64,000 bases of DNA from Bordetella holmesii ATCC 51541 (GTDB taxonomy: Bacteria > Pseudomonadota > Gammaproteobacteria > Burkholderiales > Burkholderiaceae_B). This document shows, one piece after another, positions 19,922 to 28,735 of the stretch (its first letter is position 1; each line of letters opens with the position of its first letter). A program made the translations under genes and the position numbers. Location of the stretch: positions 3,100,001 through 3,164,000 of the forward strand of contig CP007494.1 of the NCBI GenBank assembly GCA_000612485.1, in the 5' to 3' direction. Below the pieces are notes generated by a model. That model did no database searches, was not told the origin of the DNA, and was given only the letters and a program-made list of their open reading frames with translations.

Positions 19922-20524
19922 TTATTTTTTCGCTCCTTCGCCCAAGTAGGCGGCTATCACTTGCTTGTCTTGCTGGACGGCGTCGGGCGTATCGTCCACT
20001 ATCTTGGTGCCATAGTTAAGTACGACGATATGGCTACACAGCTCCATCACCAGACGGATGTCATGTTCGATCAGTACAACCGTATATCCTTTGCCGTGCA
20101 GTTTGCGCACCAGGGCCTTAAGTGCAAGCCGTTCCTGCAGATTAAGGCCGCCGGCCGGTTCGTCCAGAAGGATGATTTGGGGATCTGTGGCCAGTGCGCG
20201 AGCTATGTCGAGTTGTCGCTGCTCACCGTAAGGCAAGCTGCCCGCCAACTCGTCAGCCTTGTCGGCCAGACCGACATCATCAAGCAGCTCAATGGCGCGG
20301 GCGCGAGAGGCGGCTCGCTCACGCCGCTCACCTGGTGTGCGCAGAACTGACGCGAACACGCCAGCTTTCGTGCGCGCTTGGCGACCGATCATCACGTTCT
20401 CCACCAACGTAAGGTCGGGGAACACCATGACGTGCTGAAACGTGCGTGCTACGCCCAGGCGGTTGATCTGATGCAACGCCAGATGGCTGATCTCCGTATC
20501 CTGGAAATATACGGACCCGCTAGT

Positions 20525-21566
20525 TGTGAAGATTCAATAGGTTGTATGCATGGTTCATCCGAACCGGATTTGAGAAACTGGAAATCGCCAACCCCCCAGT
20601 TCACTCAAGGAGCCCGGCCGGATGAACACCCATAAGCATGCCCGATTGACCTTCCTACGTCGCCTCGAAATGGTCCAGCAATTGATCGCCCATCAAGTTT
20701 GTGTGCCTGAAGCGGCCCGCGCCTATGGGGTCACCGCGCCGACTGTGCGCAAATGGCTGGGCCGCTTTCTGGCTCAGGGCCAGGCGGGCTTGGCCGATGC
20801 GTCCTCGCGCCCGACGGTCTCGCCCCGAGCGATTGCGCCGGCCAAGGCGCTGGCTATCGTGGAGCTGCGCCGCAAGCGGCTGACCCAAGCGCGCATCGCC
20901 CAGGCGCTGGGCGTGTCAGCCAGCACCGTCAGCCGCGTCCTGGCCCGCGCCGGTCTGTCGCACCTGGCCGACCTGGAGCCGGCCGAGCCGGTGGTGCGCT
21001 ACGAGCATCAGGCCCCGGCGATCTGCTGCACATCGACATCAAGAAGCTGGGACGTATCCAGCGCCCTGGCCACCGGGTCACGGGCAACCGACGCGATACC
21101 GTTGAGGGGGCCGGCTGGGACTTCGTCTTCGTGGCCATCGATGACCACGCCCGCGTGGCCTTCACCGACATCCACCCCGACGAGCGCTTCCCCAGCGCCG
21201 TCCAGTTCCTCAAGGACGCAGTGGCCTACTACCAGCGCCTGGGCGTGACCATCCAGCGCTTGCTCACCGACAATGGCTCGGCCTTTCGCAGCCGCGCCTT
21301 CGCCGCGCTGTGCCATGAGCTGAGCATCAAGCACCGCTTTACCCGACCTTACCGCCCACAGACCAATGGCAAGGCCGAACGCTTCATCCAGTCGGCCTTG
21401 CGTGAGTGGGCTTACGCTCACACCTACCAGAACTCCCAACACCGAGCCGATGCCATGAAATCCTGGCTACACCACTACAACTGGCATCGACCCCACCAAG
21501 GCATCGGGCGCGCTGTACCCATCTCCAGACTCAACCTGGACGAATACAACCTATTGACAGTTCACA
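20525..21566 (+). mobile_element. IS481, copy 2 (inside livG)
   Basis: Complete element flanked by a perfect 6-bp duplication GCTAGT (20519-20524 and 21567-21572). It is 1042 bp, one base shorter than copies 1, 3, 4 and 5, because a run of five C in the transposase gene (near 21015) has four here. Confidence 0.96.
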
Positions 21567-21571
21567 GCTAG
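20622..21571 (+). pseudogene. IS481 transposase, copy 2, frameshifted
   Basis: Same protein as the other copies up to RYEHQAP; one C missing from the run near 21015 then shifts the frame, and the rest (GDLLHIDIKKLGRIQRPGH and the DDE core) continues in another frame. There is also a G-to-S change (HELSIKHRF). This copy should be unable to make its own transposase unless the deletion is a sequencing error. Confidence 0.9.
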
Positions 21572-21732
21572 TCGGCGTATAGATGCCACTGACGACGTTG
21601 AAGAGCGAGGTTTTCCCCGCGCCGTTCGGCCCGATCAAGCCCGTGACGATGCCGGGACGGATAGTGAAGGACACATCGGTCAGCGCACGCACTCCACCGA
21701 AGGCCAGGCTGACATTCCGGATGTCTAACATG

Positions 21733-22659
21733 TTACTTCCCCTCTCGTGCGGACAGGCGATGCACAAGGGAGATCAGCCCCTTTGGCATGAACAGAATCA
21801 CCACGGCCAGCGTCAGGCCGTAGATCAAAACGTTGTACTCGCCGAACTCCTGCGTGTACTCCTCCATGATCGTGAGGGAGAACGCGCCCAACAGTGCCCC
21901 GGGCAGGCTACCGATACCGCCGACGAAGGCCATGATCAGGAACAGGATCGAAACGTGCGTACCCAGACGTTCCGGGTCGACGAACCCGTCGTAGTGCACG
22001 AGCAGCGTTCCGGCAAATGCAGCGAACATGACGCTGATGGTGAAGGATAGAACCTTGTATCGAAACACTGGTATACCCAGCGATTGGGCGGCCAGTTCAT
22101 TGTTTGCAATGGCCTGCAGGGCGTCACCCGTGCGGGACGCCACAACGCGATGCAGGATTAGCAGCCCCAGCCCGACGATGGCCAGTACGTAGTAGTAATA
22201 GGCCAGGCCGCCATTCAATTCGATGCCGAAGAAACTGGCCGGCGGCACTGCCGTCAAACCTGAAGGGCCGCCAGTGATACTGGCGTTTTTGATCAGCGTC
22301 TGAATGATGATCGCCACCGCAATGCTGGCCAACGCCAGGTAATGTCCGCTCGTACGCAGTACAACAAGACCCACGAGTGCGCCGACCAGGCCGGTGGCGG
22401 CCGTGGCACCCAGCGCTGCCAAGATATAGGGCACTCCGGCCTTAGCCAGCATGCCGGACACGTAGGCTGCCAGCCCAAAATATGCGGCGTGACCCAGAGA
22501 GATCTGACCGGTGCAGCCAACGAACAAGGTCAGGCCCATGACGACGATAGCGTAGGTCGCCGCACGGATGGAGAGATGGGTGACGAAGGGATCGTCCAAC
22601 AGGGCGGGAACTGCCAGCAACACTACGACAGCGATGCCGATGAGATATTTGCGATTCAT
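21733..22659 (-). CDS. livM: branched-chain amino acid ABC transporter permease
   Basis: Inner-membrane permease of 308 residues with about ten hydrophobic segments. It carries the LivM pattern LGHAAYFGLAAYVSGML near the N-terminus and the cytoplasmic EAA-like loop ALQAIANNELAAQSLGIPVFRYKVLSF. It lies directly upstream of livG (stop and start almost touching) and 13 bases downstream of livH. Intact. Confidence 0.92.
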   Translation of the reverse strand: MNRKYLIGIAVVVLLAVPALLDDPFVTHLSIRAATYAIVVMGLTLFVGCTGQISLGHAAYFGLAAYVSGMLAKAGVPYILAALGATAATGLVGALVGLVVLRTSGHYLALASIAVAIIIQTLIKNASITGGPSGLTAVPPASFFGIELNGGLAYYYYVLAIVGLGLLILHRVVASRTGDALQAIANNELAAQSLGIPVFRYKVLSFTISVMFAAFAGTLLVHYDGFVDPERLGTHVSILFLIMAFVGGIGSLPGALLGAFSLTIMEEYTQEFGEYNVLIYGLTLAVVILFMPKGLISLVHRLSAREGK

Positions 22660-22672
22660 GTTCGGCCGTCCG

Positions 22673-23545
22673 TCAGACTTTCTTCACGACTTTCTTGCTC
22701 AGAATGCCATTGGGCTTGAGCAGGATGATCAGTAGCAAAATCGAGAAGGACACCATGTCCTTGTAGGCGGAGCTCAGTGCCAGCGTTCCGAACTGCTCGA
22801 TGATGCCCAGGACATAACCGCCAAACACGGCGCCCGAAACCAGCCCCAGCCCACCCAGCAGCGCTGCAGTAAAGCCTTTGAGCATGATTAGGTTGCCCAT
22901 ATCGAAACTCAGCACCGCCACCGGCGCGTAGACGATGCCCGCGACAGTGCCCAACAACGCGCTCAATGCGTAAATGAAACAGTTCACCCGCGACACGTTG
23001 ATGCCCATCATGCGAGCTGCAGTCCGGTCTTGAGCAACGGCACGCGCCGACAACCCGATTTTGGTCTTGGTTAGGAGCCAATAAAGAGCCGCCATCATGA
23101 CCAGGCTGACAGCGATGATGAGCAGGTACTGCATGCCGATTTGCACGCCGCCGATTTCGATGACCCGCTCGCTGAAGGGAGGGAAGCGGTAGGCCGACGC
23201 GCCAAATATCAATTGCGCCGCGCTGCGCAGCAGAATGAACAGTGCCACCGTCATCATGAAAAGCGTAAGCGGGCTGGAGTTTTCAATGCGGCGCAGGAAA
23301 ACGCGTTCGAGCATGGCACCGAGCAACAGACCGGAAGCCATGGCGCAGGGCAACGCCAGCCATATGGGCAAAGCCAGATCCACATGGAATACATAGCCCA
23401 TGAAGGCCCCTGCCATGAAGATTTCGCCCTGCGCAAAATTGATCAAATCCATGCCTCGATAGACCAGGGTTATGCCCAAGGCTATGAGTACGTATGTGCT
23501 GCCCACGGATAAACCGTAGAGCAGCTGCTGCAAGAAGGCCGACAT
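22673..23545 (-). CDS. livH: branched-chain amino acid ABC transporter permease
   Basis: Inner-membrane permease of 290 residues of the LivH group, first gene of the liv operon. The N-terminal QLLYGLSVGSTYVLIALGITLVYRGMDLINFAQGEIFM is diagnostic, and the EAA-like loop reads GLSARAVAQDRTAARMMGINVSRV. The 160-base gap to the divergent LysR gene must hold the operon promoter and probably the regulator binding site. Confidence 0.92.
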   Translation of the reverse strand: MSAFLQQLLYGLSVGSTYVLIALGITLVYRGMDLINFAQGEIFMAGAFMGYVFHVDLALPIWLALPCAMASGLLLGAMLERVFLRRIENSSPLTLFMMTVALFILLRSAAQLIFGASAYRFPPFSERVIEIGGVQIGMQYLLIIAVSLVMMAALYWLLTKTKIGLSARAVAQDRTAARMMGINVSRVNCFIYALSALLGTVAGIVYAPVAVLSFDMGNLIMLKGFTAALLGGLGLVSGAVFGGYVLGIIEQFGTLALSSAYKDMVSFSILLLIILLKPNGILSKKVVKKV

Positions 23546-23707
23546 CGGCTTTGTCTCCGGAAAGAACGCGGTGGATGCCTGCGTAAGGCATGTGCCGCTT
23601 TATGTTCTGGTTCTAAGGCCCGCCAGATTATTCAGACTTTCCATAAAAATAAAATGCTATATTTTTCGGTTAGCTATAGATTTTTTGCATACGTTGGGAG
23701 GTACCGT

Positions 23708-24655
23708 ATGGAGTTGCGGCATCTGCGACACTTTGTGGTCGCGGCCGAACAGGAAAGCATTGCGTCGGCAGCTCGCATCCTGTGTATGGTGCAACCCGCA
23801 CTGACCCGTTCTATCCAGACTCTGGAAGAAAGCGTGGGCGCCCAGTTATTCGTGCGACACGCCCGGGGCGTCAAACTCACCGCTGCAGGGCGACAGTGCT
23901 ACCAGGATGCGACGCGCCTGCTCCAAGAGGCGGCGCAAATGCGCAGCAATGCCGTGCGGGCCAGCGAAGGTGTGCTCGGCAACCTCCATCTCGCCATCAG
24001 TCCGCAACATGCCTGGCTGCCGCTTATATGCCGAATGCTGGGCCAATTCCGCGATGAACATTCGTTGGTCACGCTCATGTTGGACATGCTGCAGTCTGGC
24101 AGACAACTGGACGGGATTCACCGAGGAGACCTGGACGCGGGCTTCATGTTTATGCGCCCGCGGCACGATTCGTCGTTTGCTGGCCTACTCGTGCACAACG
24201 AGCATTTAGTGCTGGCTGTGCCAGAGAACTCCCCCTACGCCAAATCGCCGCCAAAACGTCTGTCCGAGCTGTCGGGGGAACCCTATATCGGCACGCCCAA
24301 GGCATCTTCATTTCATTTCAACGATTTCGTCGAGAATGAGTACCGTCGCCTTAACTTTCAGCCCAGGACTGTTCAGATGGGCAGCAATTTTTTGGTCATG
24401 CTAGGACTTGTCGCGGCAGGCATGGGGATTGCAGTCGTGCCGGGCGTGAGCCGCTTTATGCATCCACGCGGTATTGTTTTTCACAACGTGCCCGATCTGG
24501 ATTCGCAGCTGGAGCTCGAACTGGTATGGCGTAGCAACGACAACTCACCGGTGCTTGCCCGCTTTCTCGATGTGGCCCGGCGCGCTTGTGCGGAGGGAGG
24601 AGTCGGGGAGAGAGACTGGGCCCCTCATAGGGAAGGCGCAATGACGAGCATCTGA
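23708..24655 (+). CDS. LysR-family transcriptional regulator next to the liv operon
   Basis: LysR-type regulator of 315 residues, start at 23708 (MELRHLRHFVVAAEQESIASAARIL). The helix-turn-helix continues as MVQPALTRSIQTLEESVGAQLF, followed by a periplasmic-binding-like effector domain ending with AGMGIAVVPGVSRF. Divergent from livH, so it is the likely regulator of that operon (inference from position). The A+T-rich sequence just before the start may contain both promoters. Confidence 0.88.
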   Translation: MELRHLRHFVVAAEQESIASAARILCMVQPALTRSIQTLEESVGAQLFVRHARGVKLTAAGRQCYQDATRLLQEAAQMRSNAVRASEGVLGNLHLAISPQHAWLPLICRMLGQFRDEHSLVTLMLDMLQSGRQLDGIHRGDLDAGFMFMRPRHDSSFAGLLVHNEHLVLAVPENSPYAKSPPKRLSELSGEPYIGTPKASSFHFNDFVENEYRRLNFQPRTVQMGSNFLVMLGLVAAGMGIAVVPGVSRFMHPRGIVFHNVPDLDSQLELELVWRSNDNSPVLARFLDVARRACAEGGVGERDWAPHREGAMTSI

Positions 24656-24987
24656 AGGACAAAAGCCGTAGCAGGTCAGCACGACCAGAATCTTTAGTTC
24701 CGATAGACAGGAAATTCGCCCCTCAGGACACCCCGTGCATAGACTACGGGCCAGAAATAGCGTTCTTCGGTCAGTCGGCACCTTTACATTGGCGTGCGCC
24801 AAGTTGCCCAGCCATGCAGCCTGGGACGGCCGTCAGAGCCGATATAGTCTGCCCTTCCAAGAAATAAATCCAATCCTCGAAATTTATTTTCATCATCACG
24901 CTAGCTGATATCTGGGCACCCACGGGCCGGCCGCGCCCGGCCAGGCCGGGGGCTATACTTGCTCGCTGCAAACGGCCTTATTGTGCT
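24656..24987. other. intergenic stretch without recognisable gene
   Basis: About 330 bases between the LysR gene and the PIN-domain gene. I see no reading frame with family resemblance, no tRNA and no convincing terminator. A short G+C-rich inverted stretch (GGCCGGCCGCGCCCGGCCAG, near 24926) lies shortly before the PIN gene. Confidence 0.6.
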
Positions 24988-25575
24988 TTGAACTTGTCTC
25001 AACCTGCTCCCTATATCGTTCTCGACGCCTGCGTACTGATGTCCAATATCGTGCGCAGGTTGATGCTGCGCCTGGCAGCGGCAGCGGTCTATCAGCCGGT
25101 GTGGACCGAGCGCATCGGTCATGAATGGCGCCGCAATGCCGCGCGCATCTGGGACGTCGCGCCAGACTTCCTGCAACAGCAATGGGCACAGATGAATGCG
25201 CAGTTTCCGCAGGCGCTCGAAAGCGATATCGAACCTTACGAACTCAGCTTGCGCTACAGCGACCCCAAGGATTTCCACGTCATCGCCGCGGGCCTTGCGC
25301 GCCGCGCACGTTGCGGCCACCAACACCCCCCGCAGGTGCAGGTGGCCACCTGGAATCTGAAGGACTTCAACCGCTCAGAGCTGCGACGCCAGGGCCTGGA
25401 CGCTTTCAATCCCGACACGCTGATAGCACGCTGGTACGCAGAGCATCCTCAGGCCATACGCGATGCGCTGGCGCTGGTACCTCAGGACTACGTCGCGCTT
25501 GGCCGAGACGCTGAGCCGCTTGCCACCACGCTGCATCGCGAGCGACTGTACCGGGTCAAGAACCTGGTTCAGTGA
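24988..25575 (+). CDS. PIN-domain protein (probable ribonuclease)
   Basis: A 195-residue protein with a PIN-like fold: the first acidic residue is in YIVLDACVLMSNIVRR, the middle region has TERIGHEWRRNAARIW, a second acidic cluster is in SLRYSDPKDFHVIAAGLARRA, and the last in VATWNLKDFNRSELRRQGL. Such domains are metal-dependent RNases, many of them toxins. The only family-like N-terminus in this frame begins with TTG at 24988; no ATG is available nearby. No small antitoxin gene is visible on either side, so it may be an orphan or a non-toxin PIN protein. It overlaps the 3' end of the convergent threonine dehydratase by 7 bases. Confidence 0.7.
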   Translation: MNLSQPAPYIVLDACVLMSNIVRRLMLRLAAAAVYQPVWTERIGHEWRRNAARIWDVAPDFLQQQWAQMNAQFPQALESDIEPYELSLRYSDPKDFHVIAAGLARRARCGHQHPPQVQVATWNLKDFNRSELRRQGLDAFNPDTLIARWYAEHPQAIRDALALVPQDYVALGRDAEPLATTLHRERLYRVKNLVQ

Positions 25576-26055
25576 TCGTGATTGCTGGCAGCAAAGCCGG
25601 CGTCGTTCAGCACACTTATGACCTGGGCGATGTGTTCCGGCCCGCGCGTCTGCAATACGAAATCCACTTCGACGTTGCGCACGGGCAGCGCGGTAAAGGC
25701 ACGCTGATGATGCACTTCGGTAATGTTGGCATGGACGTCCGCAATCAGCCGCGTGGCATGCGCCAGCGCGCCAGGAAGATCGCGTAAGTCCACGCGAATG
25801 CGGGCCAGACGGCCGGCGCGCACCATGCCGCGCTCGATCAGCTCACCCAGCATCAGAGGGTCGATATTGCCGCCGGTGAGCACCAGGCCGATGCGCTTGC
25901 CCTTGAAATAGGTATTGCCGCGTGATTTTTCCAGCAGCAAGGCGGCCAACCCTGCTGCGCCGGCGCCTTCGACCACCGTTTTCTCGATTTCCAGCAACAC
26001 GACAATCGCATGCTCGATATCGGCCTCGCTCACCAGCTCGATGCGGTCGACTAGG

Positions 26056-27098
26056 TGTGAAGATTCAATAGGTTGTATGCATGGTTCATCCGAACCGGAT
26101 TTGAGAAACTGGAAATCGCCAACCCCCCAGTTCACTCAAGGAGCCCGGCCGGATGAACACCCATAAGCATGCCCGATTGACCTTCCTACGTCGCCTCGAA
26201 ATGGTCCAGCAATTGATCGCCCATCAAGTTTGTGTGCCTGAAGCGGCCCGCGCCTATGGGGTCACCGCGCCGACTGTGCGCAAATGGCTGGGCCGCTTCC
26301 TGGCTCAGGGCCAGGCGGGCTTGGCCGATGCGTCCTCGCGCCCGACGGTCTCGCCCCGAGCGATTGCGCCGGCCAAGGCGCTGGCTATCGTGGAGCTGCG
26401 CCGCAAGCGGCTGACCCAAGCGCGCATCGCCCAGGCGCTGGGCGTGTCAGCCAGCACTGTCAGCCGCGTCCTGGCCCGCGCCGGTCTGTCGCACCTGGCC
26501 GACCTGGAGCCGGCCGAGCCGGTGGTGCGCTACGAGCATCAGGCCCCCGGCGATCTGCTGCACATCGACATCAAGAAGCTGGGACGTATCCAGCGCCCTG
26601 GCCACCGGGTCACGGGCAACCGACGCGATACCGTTGAGGGGGCCGGCTGGGACTTCGTCTTCGTGGCCATCGATGACCACGCCCGCGTGGCCTTCACCGA
26701 CATCCACCCCGACGAGCGCTTCCCCAGCGCCGTCCAGTTCCTCAAGGACGCAGTGGCCTACTACCAGCGCCTGGGCGTGACCATCCAGCGCTTGCTCACC
26801 GACAATGGCTCGGCCTTTCGCAGCCGCGCCTTCGCCGCGCTGTGCCATGAGCTGGGCATCAAGCACCGCTTTACCCGACCTTACCGCCCACAGACCAATG
26901 GCAAGGCCGAACGCTTCATCCAGTCGGCCTTGCGTGAGTGGGCTTACGCTCACACCTACCAGAACTCCCAACACCGAGCCGATGCCATGAAATCCTGGCT
27001 ACACCACTACAACTGGCATCGACCCCACCAAGGCATCGGGCGCGCTGTACCCATCTCCAGACTCAACCTGGACGAATACAACCTATTGACAGTTCACA
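26056..27098 (+). mobile_element. IS481, copy 3 (inside ilvA)
   Basis: Complete 1043-bp element with a perfect 6-bp duplication ACTAGG (26050-26055 and 27099-27104). Confidence 0.97.
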
Positions 27099-27103
27099 AC
27101 TAG
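26153..27103 (+). CDS. IS481 transposase, copy 3
   Basis: Intact 316-residue transposase, ending L-T-V-H-N; the TAG stop lies in the right target duplication. Domains as in copy 1. Confidence 0.95.
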   Translation: MNTHKHARLTFLRRLEMVQQLIAHQVCVPEAARAYGVTAPTVRKWLGRFLAQGQAGLADASSRPTVSPRAIAPAKALAIVELRRKRLTQARIAQALGVSASTVSRVLARAGLSHLADLEPAEPVVRYEHQAPGDLLHIDIKKLGRIQRPGHRVTGNRRDTVEGAGWDFVFVAIDDHARVAFTDIHPDERFPSAVQFLKDAVAYYQRLGVTIQRLLTDNGSAFRSRAFAALCHELGIKHRFTRPYRPQTNGKAERFIQSALREWAYAHTYQNSQHRADAMKSWLHHYNWHRPHQGIGRAVPISRLNLDEYNLLTVHN

Positions 27104-27847
27104 GCGGCTGACGATCGCTTGCGTCAGTGTGCCGGGCGATTTGACCGCGATACCTTCCGCAATGGTGTAGTTGCCGCTATCCATGGTCAGCCCGCGCACC
27201 GCTGCATACATGGACGGAAATCGCTCGGTCTGCACACCGATGATCTCTATGTCTGGCTTGATGGCCTTGGCCGCGGTGGCCACGCCGGAAATCAGGCCGC
27301 CGCCGCCGATGGCGATGACGATGGCGTCCAAATCCGGTTGCGCCTGCAGCATCTCGATGCCTATGGTGCCCTGCCCGGCGATCACGGCCTCATCATCGTA
27401 GGGATGAATCATTGTCAACCCGCGCGCCCGGGCCAGCTCGAACCCATGCGCCTTGGCGTCATCGAAGGTATCGCCGGCCATCACCACCTCTGCGCCGAAA
27501 CGCATGGTGTTGGCAACCTTCACCGTCGGGGTGAACCGCAGCATCACGATGACTGCGGGCACCTTCATGCGCTGGGCATGATAGGCCACCCCTTGGGCGT
27601 GATTGCCCGCCGAGACCGCGATCACGCCGTTGGCGCGCTCCTGGGGAGTGAGGGTCAGCATGCGATTGAGCGCGTCCCGCTCCTTGAAGGATGCCGTGAA
27701 CTGGAGGTTTTCGAATTTGAGCCAGACCTCCGCCTGCAGAATGTCGGAGAGCGTGCGCGACAGCGTAAAGGGGGTGTTCTGGACTTGCCCGCGTAAATTG
27801 TCGCGTGCGGATTCAATAGCGGCGAAATCGATCATGAGACACCCCGG

Positions 27848-28579
27848 TCAGCGCACCGGCAGGAAATTGAAGAACATCAGGCCTTGAGCATAGTTGATAC
27901 CGACCCGACGGGTATTTTCGCCGAGCAGATTGGCAATCAAATCCAGACGGCCGATGATAGCGCCGAACTCGCGCTCGAAACTCAGATTGGTGACGGTGCT
28001 GGACATTTCATTGGCCAGCAAAAGCGGCTCGCCCCGGGCGTTTCGCCGCGATGACAGCAGCCACGCGGCCGCTTCGACGTTACGGGCCGCGTTATAGATC
28101 CGCTGGCCGTCCAATATGTCAGAAACGTAAAAGCGGGTTTTGTCATTGTGGGCTGCCAGAATAGTGTCAGCCAGCCCGTAAATAAACGCCGCGACTCTGT
28201 CGCCATGGTAATTGGGGTCCAGCGATACGGCCAGGACCTGCACATCGCGCAGCCCGGCCAAGCCGCTGGGCGCTCGACGCTCTTCGATCAGGCGCTTGAC
28301 GTAGGCCACCGCGGCGGCCTGGTCGGCCAGGCCCGATTTGCGCCACTCGCGCGGATTACGCCGGTACAGCTTATCCAGCAAGGCATACAGACTATTGAAA
28401 TTGTCGCGCGCCGCAAGCGTGACGGTACGATTGAAATCCGTCTGGGCAAGTTGGTCGGCGGACATGGGTTCGCTGCGCGGCACACGTGCGGACGAAGGCG
28501 TCGCCGCGGGCGTCACGCAGCCTGCCAGGCTCCAGCCTGTCAGCAGTATCGTCGCGGCCAGCCACCACCATCGCCTCAT
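27848..28579 (-). CDS. lipoprotein of unknown function
   Basis: A 243-residue protein with a signal peptide and lipobox (MRRWWWLAATILLTGWSLAGC, Cys21), so it should be a membrane lipoprotein. The mature part is mostly helical without obvious repeats; recognisable stretches are NFNSLYALLDKLYRRNPREWRKSG and RFYVSDILDGQRIYNAARNVEAA. I do not recognise a named family with confidence. It starts downstream of pnp on the same strand but a strong terminator separates them. Its stop is 12 bases from the start of the threonine dehydratase gene, so the two may be cotranscribed. Confidence 0.75.
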   Translation of the reverse strand: MRRWWWLAATILLTGWSLAGCVTPAATPSSARVPRSEPMSADQLAQTDFNRTVTLAARDNFNSLYALLDKLYRRNPREWRKSGLADQAAAVAYVKRLIEERRAPSGLAGLRDVQVLAVSLDPNYHGDRVAAFIYGLADTILAAHNDKTRFYVSDILDGQRIYNAARNVEAAAWLLSSRRNARGEPLLLANEMSSTVTNLSFEREFGAIIGRLDLIANLLGENTRRVGINYAQGLMFFNFLPVR

Positions 28580-28690
28580 GCCAGATTCGCCAGTCCTCTG
28601 TCGCCATCCGCCGCCCTGCGGAACTGCCACGACTTTACCGGATTTGCCCGCCCACGTAAGCAGGGATGTTCCCGCTTTTGCAAGCGAAAG

Positions 28691-28718
28691 AAAAATGGCG
28701 CCCGAAGGCGCCATTTTT
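28691..28718 (-). terminator. pnp rho-independent terminator
   Basis: Perfect hairpin GGCGCC-CGAA-type with stem ATGGCGCC / GGCGCCAT, flanked by A and T runs; it follows the pnp stop codon by 17 bases on the minus strand. Confidence 0.9.
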
Positions 28719-28735
28719 CTGCACTGTCAAACCGA

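Larger units (their letters stand above)
19922..21731 (-). pseudogene. livG: branched-chain amino acid ABC transporter ATPase livG, split by IS481
   Basis: The gene starts at 21731 (MLDIRNVSLAFGGVRALTDV) with Walker A GPNGAGKTS, and runs to about GIYTPT, where IS481 copy 2 interrupts it. After the element the frame resumes as SVYFQDTEISHLALHQINR and continues through the signature GEQRQLDIARAL and Walker B IILLDEPAGGL to AKK-stop (19922-19924). The two halves fit the LivG family exactly when joined at the duplicated GCTAGT. Its start lies next to the livM stop codon. The split separates Walker A from Walker B, so no working ATPase can be made. Confidence 0.93.
25569..27835 (-). pseudogene. 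ilvA: threonine dehydratase, split by IS481
   Basis: PLP enzyme converting threonine to 2-oxobutyrate, the entry to isoleucine synthesis. The N-terminal part starts at 27835 (MIDFAAIESARDNLRGQVQN) and contains the PLP lysine in ASFKERDA (Lys51), the SAGNHAQGVAYHA loop and the glycine-rich IAIGGGGLISGVA. IS481 copy 3 interrupts at IVSRL; the frame resumes with VDRIELVSEADIEHAIVVLLE and includes the AGAAGLAALL segment and a C-terminal ACT domain (DLPGALAHATRLIADVHANITE). Joined at the duplicated ACTAGG the halves give one open frame of about 400 residues, the short single-ACT form also called catabolic (tdcB-like). Confidence 0.93.
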
